Source: JAAYJS01 sp964346185 | Lineage (GTDB): Bacteria > Bacillota > Clostridia > Eubacteriales > Eubacteriaceae | Assembly (NCBI GenBank): GCA_964346185.1 | Contig: CAYFTR010000043.1 | Coordinates: forward strand, 1 to 7,057 | DNA length: 7,057 nucleotides | Reading direction: 5' to 3' | Shown: piece by piece, positions 1 to 4,633 of the stretch | How positions within the stretch are numbered: position 1 is the stretch's first letter | Layout: each line of letters begins with the position of its first letter | The notes under the pieces: generated by a model | Databases searched by the model: none | Told to the model about the DNA's origin: nothing | What the model saw: the letters and a program-made list of their open reading frames with translations, nothing else | Program-made: the position numbers and the translations under genes

Positions 1-7
1 TAAACTT

Positions 8-13
8 TATAAT
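8..13 (+). promoter_or_regulatory. -10 box of the aroF operon promoter
   Basis: A perfect TATAAT hexamer. Transcription would start near base 19-21, a few bases before the leader peptide's ribosome-binding site, so the transcript begins almost directly with the leader ORF. The matching -35 box would lie about 10-15 bases outside the window, so the promoter cannot be confirmed in full. The surrounding bases are A/T-rich, which raises the chance of a random match. Its position just ahead of a leader peptide and terminator supports it. Confidence 0.6.
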
Positions 14-37
14 AATAAAAAATTATAGGAGCCAATG

Positions 38-157
38 ATGGTTAAATCTGTCAATTTTCAATTTGTATACGCATATCGTTATCAATACTGCTACGGTAGT
101 GTTGATCAATTTAATATGCGTAAAATTGAACGGGTAGACCTTTGCCATCGCCGGTAG
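38..157 (+). CDS. Phe/Tyr-rich leader peptide controlling the aroF-tyrA operon by attenuation
   Basis: This 39-codon ORF starts at ATG 38 (an in-frame ATG at 35 is closer to the ribosome-binding site) and stops at TAG 155-157. TAGGAG at 26-31 lies six bases before ATG 38. Residues 6-19 read NFQFVYAYRYQYCY: seven aromatic residues at every second position (F7, F9, Y11, Y13, Y15, Y17, Y19), with another Phe at 25. Peptides with runs of the regulated amino acid, such as the E. coli pheA and trp leaders, sense tRNA charging by ribosome stalling. A hairpin starts inside the Tyr codons, an intrinsic terminator begins about 23 bases after the stop, and DAHP synthase follows. I infer that scarce Tyr-tRNA or Phe-tRNA stalls the ribosome here and allows readthrough. 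The peptide itself probably has no other job. Too small for usual gene finders. Confidence 0.82.
   Translation: MVKSVNFQFVYAYRYQYCYGSVDQFNMRKIERVDLCHRR
68..122 (+). promoter_or_regulatory. Leader RNA stem-loop over the Tyr codons (candidate pause/anti-antiterminator hairpin)
   Basis: Bases 81-91 pair with 96-106 as 11 consecutive pairs (two of them G-U), closed by a C(UACG)G loop, one of the exceptionally stable UNCG tetraloops. An outer helix pairs 68-76 (TACGCATAT) with 114-122 (ATATGCGTA), nine perfect Watson-Crick pairs, separated from the inner stem by an internal loop. The 5' arm consists of the Tyr codons of the leader peptide, so a ribosome stalled there would melt the helix and free bases 96-122. 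This matches the role of the 1:2 hairpin in classical attenuators. The pairs are seen directly; the role is inferred. Confidence 0.7.
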
Positions 158-179
158 TGTAACCATTTTAGGTAAATTC

Positions 180-204
180 AGGGACTCTCGTGAGTCCCTT
201 TTTT
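180..204 (+). terminator. Intrinsic terminator (attenuator) upstream of aroF
   Basis: GGGACTC (181-187) pairs perfectly with GAGTCCC (192-198) around a four-base loop. A180-T199 adds an eighth pair, and the stem runs directly into six T (199-204). It lies between the leader peptide stop and the aroF ribosome-binding site, inside the operon leader, so it should act as a conditional terminator and not as the end of an upstream gene. Confidence 0.85.
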
Positions 205-207
205 ATT

Positions 208-222
208 GGGACTTGCAGTCCC
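208..222 (+). repeat. Second hairpin repeating the terminator arms, just ahead of the aroF ribosome-binding site
   Basis: GGGACT (208-213) and AGTCCC (217-222) form a six-pair stem with a three-base loop. The arms repeat those of the attenuator, so the four arms can also pair crosswise (193-198 with 208-213, and 181-186 with 217-222). It ends three bases before AAGGAG (226-231). It is made only after the terminator has been passed, so it cannot itself prevent termination. A role in 5'-end stability or translation is possible, or it may be a decayed terminator duplicate. Confidence 0.5.
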
Positions 223-236
223 ATCAAGGAGAAAAA

Positions 237-1250
237 ATGATTGTCGTCATCAAGCCCCATGTCGCAGAAGAGGAAATTCAAAAATTGATGGATGAAATTC
301 GTATTCAAGGTGTCGATATCCACTACTCTAAGGGTATCTCTCAAGTTATTTTGGGTTTGGTCGGTGAAACCCAAGCCATTAATCGGGACAGAATTCATTC
401 CAGTGATATTGTGGAAAAGGTTTTGCCCGTTCAGGAGCCTTATAAAAAGGCCAACCGTATGTTTCACCCTATGGATACCGTTATCGATATTATGGGAAGA
501 AAAGTCGGAGAAGGTCACATAACCGTTATGGCGGGACCCTGTTCCGTAGAAAGCGAAGAACAAATTGTGTCCGTAGCTAAAGACGTTAAGGCTTCCGGTG
601 CCCATTTTTTAAGAGGCGGTGCCTTTAAACCCAGAACCTCCCCTTACTCTTTTCAAGGTATGGGTCCCACCGGTTTGGAGCTTTTATCCCTTGCTAAAAA
701 GGAAACCGGCCTGCCTCTGGTCAGCGAGTTGATGGACTTAAAGGACTTGGACCTTTTTGAAGATGTCGATGTCATTCAGGTCGGTGCACGGAATATGCAA
801 AACTTTTCGCTCTTAAAGGAATTGGGAAAAATCGATAAACCCGTTTTACTGAAAAGGGGGTTATCCGCCACTATCGAAGAATGGATAATGAGTGCCGAAT
901 ACATTATGGCCGGCGGTAACGAAAACGTCATCCTGTGTGAAAGAGGCATTCGTACTTTTGAAACCATGACTCGCAACACCTTGGATTTGTCCTGTATTCC
1001 GATTATCAAAGCGAAAACCCACTTACCCGTTATTGTGGACCCGAGCCATGCAACGGGTCTGCGTTGGGCGGTTAAAGCCATGGCAAAGGCGGCGGTGGCG
1101 GCAGGTGCCGACGGCGTTATGGTGGAAGTCCATAACGACCCGGCCCACGCCCTTTGCGACGGTGACCAGGCACTATCCCCGGAAGACTTCGACGAACTGA
1201 TGACCATTATCCGAAAAATCGCTGAAATCGAAGGCAAGGTCATCCGATGA
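237..1250 (+). CDS. aroF: 3-deoxy-7-phosphoheptulonate (DAHP) synthase, type I-beta with N-terminal regulatory domain
   Basis: Cytosolic enzyme that condenses phosphoenolpyruvate with erythrose 4-phosphate, the first step of the shikimate pathway. At 337 residues it matches Thermotoga-type enzymes (about 338). Residues 1-66 fit the ferredoxin-like regulatory domain that binds Tyr/Phe in that group; the rest is the TIM barrel. Visible motifs are AGPCS with metal ligand C102, LRGGAFKPRTS (R126, K131, R133), K206-R207, E235-R236, DPSHATG with H271, and E297 and D308, in register with the Thermotoga metal ligands (Cys, His, Glu, Asp). ATG 237 is chosen because AAGGAG (226-231) sits five bases upstream; an in-frame TTG at 213 lies inside a hairpin and has no such site. 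The stop overlaps the tyrA start (ATGA). Expression is probably set by the upstream attenuator, and activity probably by Tyr/Phe feedback. The symbol is chosen by convention; aroA/aroG are also used for this family. Confidence 0.93.
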   Translation: MIVVIKPHVAEEEIQKLMDEIRIQGVDIHYSKGISQVILGLVGETQAINRDRIHSSDIVEKVLPVQEPYKKANRMFHPMDTVIDIMGRKVGEGHITVMAGPCSVESEEQIVSVAKDVKASGAHFLRGGAFKPRTSPYSFQGMGPTGLELLSLAKKETGLPLVSELMDLKDLDLFEDVDVIQVGARNMQNFSLLKELGKIDKPVLLKRGLSATIEEWIMSAEYIMAGGNENVILCERGIRTFETMTRNTLDLSCIPIIKAKTHLPVIVDPSHATGLRWAVKAMAKAAVAAGADGVMVEVHNDPAHALCDGDQALSPEDFDELMTIIRKIAEIEGKVIR

Positions 1251-2146
1251 ATCTGCAAGATCGACACGTTGCCGTTATCGGGTTGGGCCTGATGGGCGGT
1301 GCCTTTGCCTTGGGTTTACGTAAGTTGCGACCGGCAAGCATTATGGCGACGGACTGTGATAAAGAGGTACTTGAAAAAGCCCTGGAAGAAAAAGTCATCG
1401 ATTTCGGGGCACAAACGTCGGAAGAAATTGCCGACATGCTGTCCCAAAGCCATCTGGTTATTTTGTGTTTATATCCTTCTGCCGCGATCAACTTTATTAA
1501 AACTTACGGACAACACTTTCGGGAACAGGCGCTTTTAACCGATATTGTCGGTATCAAAGCACCCATTATCAATGAAATCGCGGATGCCTTACCCTCGACG
1601 GTGGATTTTATCCCCGGTCACCCCATGGCAGGCAGCGAGAAGGAAGGGTTTCTCGGCGCGACCGACGGTATTTTTAAGGGACGCAACTATGTGCTCACCC
1701 CTTTACAAAGCAATCAACAGGACAATCTGAACTTTCTTAAAACGTTAATTACAAGCTTGGGCTTTGTGAACATCGTGGAAAGCACTCCGGAGGAACACGA
1801 CCGAAAAATCGCCTTTACCTCCCAATTATGTCATGTGATTGCCGCGGCGTTGGTCGATGCTGACGATGACTTAAAAATTACGGACTTTGAAGGGGGCAGC
1901 TTCGGCGACTTGACCCGTATCGCCATGATCAACGCCCCGATGTGGACAGAACTTTTTTTGATGAATAAAAAGGCGTTGTTGGCTGAAATTGAGCAATTTG
2001 AAAAAAGCCTGCAAACCTTAAAAACCTATATTGTCGAAGATAACGCCGAGGCGTTGATCGACCGATTAAAGGAAGTCAGGGATAAACGGGTTGTTATGGA
2101 AATTCAACGCATGAACAAAGCAAAAACACCCGACCCGAGTAAATGA
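1247..2146 (+). CDS. tyrA: Prephenate dehydrogenase (TyrA family), no ACT domain
   Basis: Catalyses NAD(P)-dependent oxidative decarboxylation of prephenate to 4-hydroxyphenylpyruvate in tyrosine synthesis. The 299-residue protein opens with a Rossmann fold: GLGLMG (G12, G14, G17), and D36 at the end of the second strand, which favours NAD. GHPMAGSEKEG carries H125, equivalent to the catalytic histidine of TyrA enzymes. SQLCHVIAAAL (H196) and the GDLTRIA segment (R224) match the substrate-binding helical domain. An arogenate substrate cannot be excluded from sequence alone. Many Bacillus-type enzymes carry a C-terminal ACT domain; here the chain ends soon after the helical domain, so Tyr feedback through ACT is absent. 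The start overlaps the aroF stop by four bases, with AAGG at 1236-1239, suggesting translational coupling. Co-transcription with aroF under a Tyr-rich leader fits a tyrosine-synthesis role. Confidence 0.92.
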   Translation: MNLQDRHVAVIGLGLMGGAFALGLRKLRPASIMATDCDKEVLEKALEEKVIDFGAQTSEEIADMLSQSHLVILCLYPSAAINFIKTYGQHFREQALLTDIVGIKAPIINEIADALPSTVDFIPGHPMAGSEKEGFLGATDGIFKGRNYVLTPLQSNQQDNLNFLKTLITSLGFVNIVESTPEEHDRKIAFTSQLCHVIAAALVDADDDLKITDFEGGSFGDLTRIAMINAPMWTELFLMNKKALLAEIEQFEKSLQTLKTYIVEDNAEALIDRLKEVRDKRVVMEIQRMNKAKTPDPSK

Positions 2147-2156
2147 AAGGAAAATT

Positions 2157-2945
2157 ATGAACCTACCCTATCTCAGTGACAGCCATGCCCATTTGGACGA
2201 CACCCGATACGACACCGATCGTTACGAGGTTATTCGTGAGGCCGAAGAAGCGGGTGTGGGCTTTATCCTAAACCCCGCCGTTAACGAACAAAGTGCCCTC
2301 TGTGCCATGGAACTTACCAAGGAGTTTGATATTCTCTATGCGGCCGTGGGTTTTCACCCGTCGGATTGTCGGGAGTTTAACCCCGATGTACACCTGCCGT
2401 TGATGGAAGACTGGTGTCGGGAAGAAAAGGTGTTAGCCGTCGGAGAAATTGGGCTGGACTATTATTATGAGGACGGTGCCCCGAGGGATTTACAAAAAAA
2501 AGTATTTGAAGCTCAAATCGAATTGGCGAATCGTATGGAATTGCCCATTATTGTCCACGATCGGGACGCCCATCGGGACTGTTACGAAATGGTTCGGGAT
2601 TTGTTGGACGATGAACTCGGCGGTGTCTTTCATGCTTTCAGCGGTTCGGTGGAAATGGCAAAGCAATTGTTGGACTTGGGGTTGTACATTTCCATCGGCG
2701 GACCATTAACCTTTAAAAATGCCAGAAAAGCACCGGACGTAGTAGCCTATGTTCCTATGAATCGCTTGCTGTTGGAAACCGACAGCCCTTATTTAACACC
2801 TGTGCCCTTTCGGGGAAAACGCAACCATCCCGCTTATGTGCGCTACGTGGCGGAAAAAATATCGGAAATTAAAAACATCCCTTGCGAGGATGTGCTCTAC
2901 CAAACCTTTGAAAATTGCAAAATGCTTTTCGGATTGGATGTCTAA
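2157..2945 (+). CDS. tatD: TatD-family metal-dependent hydrolase (probable DNase)
   Basis: A 262-residue cytosolic TIM-barrel hydrolase of the amidohydrolase superfamily. All expected metal ligands are visible: HAH near the N-terminus (H10, H12 in SDSHAHLDD), E97 in VGEIGLDYYY, H134 in IIVHDRDAH, H159 in VFHAFSG and D209 in LLETDSPYLTP. Length and motif order match the TatD/YcfH group, whose characterised members are Mg-dependent 3'-5' exonucleases or DNases with suggested roles in DNA repair or quality control; paralogues differ, so the exact substrate is uncertain. The ATG follows AAAGGA (2146-2151), which starts on the last base of the tyrA stop, so it belongs to the same transcript. TatD has no known step in aromatic synthesis, so co-transcription is probably incidental. 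In many Firmicutes it sits instead near metG and ksgA, neither of which is in view. Confidence 0.9.
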   Translation: MNLPYLSDSHAHLDDTRYDTDRYEVIREAEEAGVGFILNPAVNEQSALCAMELTKEFDILYAAVGFHPSDCREFNPDVHLPLMEDWCREEKVLAVGEIGLDYYYEDGAPRDLQKKVFEAQIELANRMELPIIVHDRDAHRDCYEMVRDLLDDELGGVFHAFSGSVEMAKQLLDLGLYISIGGPLTFKNARKAPDVVAYVPMNRLLLETDSPYLTPVPFRGKRNHPAYVRYVAEKISEIKNIPCEDVLYQTFENCKMLFGLDV

Positions 2946-2956
2946 CTATTCAAATT

Positions 2957-3018
2957 AAAAAACGGAAAGAAGCCCGACGGTCAATTTACCTTTTTACAGC
3001 GCATGACCTTGTCGGGCT
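2957..3018 (-). terminator. Probable terminator of the small - strand gene, overlapping its last codons
   Basis: AGCCCGAC (2971-2978) pairs with GTCGGGCT (3011-3018), and GGTCA (2979-2983) pairs with TGACC (3004-3008), giving 13 pairs with a two-base bulge and a 20-base loop. Read on the - strand, the stem is followed by TCTTTCCG and then six T (2957-2962), so the T run is a little removed. The stem includes the gene's stop codon. On the + strand the hairpin is followed by CTTGGG, a poor terminator for tatD, although it is the only candidate seen there. Confidence 0.5.
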
Positions 3019-3373
3019 CTTGGGTTAAAATTAAAAAATCTTCCTCAAAACGGTAGCGCATCACCGCGTCCTGCCCTAAACCCGGCAGGTATTGGAGATG
3101 AATGGTATCGCCCTCAATTCGATAGCCGGCGGTATCCTCGCCCATGACCGTCAATCGATCATTTGGCGTAAAGGCAAGCTCGATGGGTGTGGCGTTGTCC
3201 TCCGGCACGGTGACCCAGGTGCCGACAATTTTTTGTTGTTCCGCCCGGGTTTTTTTATTATTTTTTAGTTCCGTAATGATCACAGCGGTAAATACCGATA
3301 AAATAAGGCTGAGAATAATAAATCCCGCCAACAGTTTTTGAAGTAAAGGTATGTCTTTGATTGTATTATTCAT
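2981..3373 (-). CDS. Small membrane-anchored protein of unknown function with a GTW-type beta domain
   Basis: I do not recognise a named family. From ATG 3373 the protein has 130 residues: a short positively charged N-terminus (MNNTIKDIPLLQK), one hydrophobic segment at about residues 15-36 (AGFIILSLILSVFTAVIITE), a basic KNNKK stretch, then about 85 residues probably outside the membrane. That domain opens with IVGTWV and continues with alternating short strands (IELAFTPNDRLTV, YRIEGDTIHLQY, YRFEEDFLILT). This resembles lipocalin-like small beta domains common in Firmicute lipoproteins and anchored proteins, but I see no lipobox cysteine. The hydrophobic segment may be an uncleaved signal anchor. 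ATG 3373 is preferred although its purine-rich upstream (AGAGAAAGAAAG) is a weak ribosome-binding site. A GTG at 3418 in the same frame would lie within a base or so of the inverted repeat's core and has no site. It is divergent from nagD and convergent with tatD. Confidence 0.65.
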   Translation of the reverse strand: MNNTIKDIPLLQKLLAGFIILSLILSVFTAVIITELKNNKKTRAEQQKIVGTWVTVPEDNATPIELAFTPNDRLTVMGEDTAGYRIEGDTIHLQYLPGLGQDAVMRYRFEEDFLILTQEPDKVMRCKKVN

Positions 3374-3389
3374 CTTTCTTTCTCTTTGT

Positions 3390-3425
3390 TGATATTGTGT
3401 TGTGCCGCCATTGGACACAATATCA
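3390..3425. repeat. 11-bp perfect inverted repeat upstream of the small membrane protein gene
   Basis: TGATATTGTGT (3390-3400) and ACACAATATCA (3415-3425) are exact reverse complements separated by 14 bases. The repeat ends 17 bases before the ATG at 3373 on the - strand. It could be a repressor operator or a 5'-UTR stem-loop in the - strand message. No T run follows it on either strand, so it is not a terminator. Confidence 0.6.
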
Positions 3426-3427
3426 TC

Positions 3428-3433
3428 AGTATA
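3428..3433 (-). promoter_or_regulatory. Possible -10 box for the small - strand gene
   Basis: On the - strand these bases read TATACT, five of six matching TATAAT, but the hexamer 17 bases upstream (ACCGTT) is a poor -35. A rival pairing further upstream is TTTACA (complement of 3467-3472), a 17-base gap, then TTTAAG. If TATACT is used, transcription starts inside the inverted repeat's outer arm, which would make the repeat an operator. Weak call. Confidence 0.25.
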
Positions 3434-3498
3434 GGGAAGTTTCCTTAAATAACGGTTGTAATTTGATGTAAACTTTACGCCTATTTCACAGAATAATT

Positions 3499-3527
3499 TT
3501 GCTTAATTTTACAAAATTTCGTATAAT
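3499..3527 (+). promoter_or_regulatory. Promoter of the HAD phosphatase gene
   Basis: TATAAT at 3522-3527 is a perfect -10. TTGCTT at 3499-3504 is a partial -35 with the optimal 17-base spacing. Transcription would begin near 3534, followed by AAGGAG at 3543-3548 six bases before the ATG. The region is divergent to the - strand gene, so this phosphatase probably has its own transcript. Confidence 0.65.
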
Positions 3528-3554
3528 GAAGACTGAAACAATAAGGAGAATGTA

Positions 3555-4373
3555 ATGAAAGAAAAAATTAAAGACATCGTGAGAAATGTAAAAGGCATTA
3601 TCTGCGATATGGACGGCGTCGTCTACCACGGCAACCAATTATTGCCGGGCGTTGCGGAGTTTATAGAGTGGATGGAGCGGGAAAACATTAACTTTCTGTT
3701 TTTAACCAATGCGAGCAACCGTTCTCCCAGAGAGTTAAAGGAAAAATTGCAACGAATGGGCGTTGAAATTCCCGAAGAAAATTTTTATACGTCCGCTTTG
3801 GCAACCGCCCGTTTTTTAGAGAGCCAGGCACCCAACAGCTCCGCCTACGTGATCGGCGATCCGGGTCTTATTAATGCACTTTACGAAAGCGGTATTACCA
3901 TGAATGACGTCAACCCCGACTATGTGGTTGTGGGAGATACCGCCAATTATAATTACGATAATGTGTTTAAAGCGGTGCAATTTGTCAATGCCGGTGCAAA
4001 ACTGATCGGGACCTGCCCCGATACCACAGGCCCCATCGAGGGCGGTTTAATGGCACCTTCGGGTAAAGCCCTGGTAGCACCTATCGAAATTGCAACGGGA
4101 AGGCAAGCCTATTTTGTCGGTAAACCCAATCCTCTTATGGTACGCACCGGCCTGCGTATGTTGGGCGTTCACTCGGAGGAAGCGTTGTTTATCGGCGACA
4201 GAATGGATACGGACATTATTTCCGGTATCGAATCCGGTATGCACACCCTGTTGGTTCTTTCCGGCGTTACCCGTTTGCAAGATATAAAAATGTTTCCTTA
4301 CCGACCGGATATTGTTGCCGAAGGTATCGGCGAATTGATGGACATCATTGCACAAATGAAAGCGGAAATTTAA
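3555..4373 (+). CDS. HAD-superfamily phosphatase, NagD/AraL-like (subclass IIA)
   Basis: A 272-residue cytosolic phosphohydrolase acting through an aspartyl-phosphate intermediate. All four HAD motifs are present: DMDGV near the N-terminus (nucleophile D18, acid/base D20), T51-N52 in FLTNAS, K190 in VGKPNP, and GDRMDTD (D215, D220) for Mg binding. The large insertion between motifs II and III (about residues 80-180), including CPDTTGPIEGG and VVVGDT, is the type C2 cap typical of NagD, AraL and 4-nitrophenylphosphatase-like enzymes. Family members dephosphorylate sugar phosphates, nucleotides or pyridoxal phosphate promiscuously, so the substrate is not predictable here. No nag, ara or pyridoxine gene is nearby, so I give no symbol. 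AAGGAG lies six bases before the ATG. With its own promoter and a strong terminator directly after the stop it is probably monocistronic. Confidence 0.9.
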   Translation: MKEKIKDIVRNVKGIICDMDGVVYHGNQLLPGVAEFIEWMERENINFLFLTNASNRSPRELKEKLQRMGVEIPEENFYTSALATARFLESQAPNSSAYVIGDPGLINALYESGITMNDVNPDYVVVGDTANYNYDNVFKAVQFVNAGAKLIGTCPDTTGPIEGGLMAPSGKALVAPIEIATGRQAYFVGKPNPLMVRTGLRMLGVHSEEALFIGDRMDTDIISGIESGMHTLLVLSGVTRLQDIKMFPYRPDIVAEGIGELMDIIAQMKAEI

Positions 4374-4381
4374 AACAACAA

Positions 4382-4412
4382 AACTTCGAGGGGACACCTT
4401 CGGAGTTTTTTT
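4382..4412 (+). terminator. Intrinsic terminator after the HAD phosphatase gene
   Basis: Bases 4382-4392 pair with 4397-4407 (11 pairs, two G-U) around a GACA loop, and seven T follow from 4406. It starts nine bases after the phosphatase stop codon and separates that gene from the kinase downstream. Confidence 0.88.
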
Positions 4413-4447
4413 ATTGGCGATGGAATTCGGATATTTAAATTTAAGAG

Positions 4448-4508
4448 ACGGTACGGTTCGGAGGACTTTACTTCGCTGTACTTGGAGGCAACACCTATAA
4501 CCGACCGT
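4448..4508 (+). other. Long-range imperfect stem in the phosphatase-kinase intergenic region
   Basis: ACGGT-A-CGGTT (4448-4458) pairs with AACCG-ACCGT (4499-4508): ten Watson-Crick pairs with a single bulged A at 4453. It encloses about 40 bases that include GGAGG twice and a small AGG-CAACA-CCT hairpin (4486-4496). The enclosed bases do not match a riboswitch or tRNA consensus I know; in particular the S-box (SAM-I) core often found before methionine-salvage genes is not visible. It lies upstream of the best kinase promoter, so it would not be in that transcript unless another promoter exists. The stem is seen; any function is unknown. Confidence 0.4.
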
Positions 4509-4541
4509 TGTTGTATGTTTATATTAAAAAGCTTCGGCGTT

Positions 4542-4569
4542 TTGACATTTTACCGCTTTTTGCTGTAAC
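4542..4569 (+). promoter_or_regulatory. Probable promoter of the methylthioribose kinase homologue
   Basis: A perfect TTGACA -35 (4542-4547) is followed after 16 bases by TGTAAC (4564-4569), a four-of-six -10 preceded by TG at 4561-4562 in extended -10 spacing. Transcription would start near 4576, about 58 bases before the gene. An alternative -10, TAAAAT at 4609-4614, is closer to consensus but has no recognisable -35. Confidence 0.5.
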
Positions 4570-4633
4570 GGGTCGGTTTTGTATCTTTTATGAAGTTGTA
4601 AAATTTGATAAAATAACAGCATGGAGGGTTGTG

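Noticed and set aside
213..236. TTG start extending the DAHP synthase by eight residues
   Set aside because: It lies inside the 208-222 hairpin with no ribosome-binding site, whereas ATG 237 has AAGGAG at ideal spacing and gives the family's usual length.
776..1267. 163-codon - strand ORF inside aroF
   Set aside because: It is a shadow of the well-supported DAHP synthase frame and shows no ribosome-binding site or protein-like motif.
3468..3478. GTAAACTTTAC as an operator in the divergent region
   Set aside because: Only five-base half sites in AT-rich DNA; too likely by chance and no known binding consensus fits.
4508..4633. TTG start extending the kinase by 42 residues
   Set aside because: The extra segment contains the likely promoter and does not resemble MtnK N-termini; ATG 4634 has GGAGG six bases upstream.
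4413..4633. S-box, T-box or fluoride riboswitch before the kinase
   Set aside because: A GGCGATGG string at 4416 recalls the fluoride motif, but the required downstream pairing and conserved segments are absent, and no S-box or T-box core is visible.
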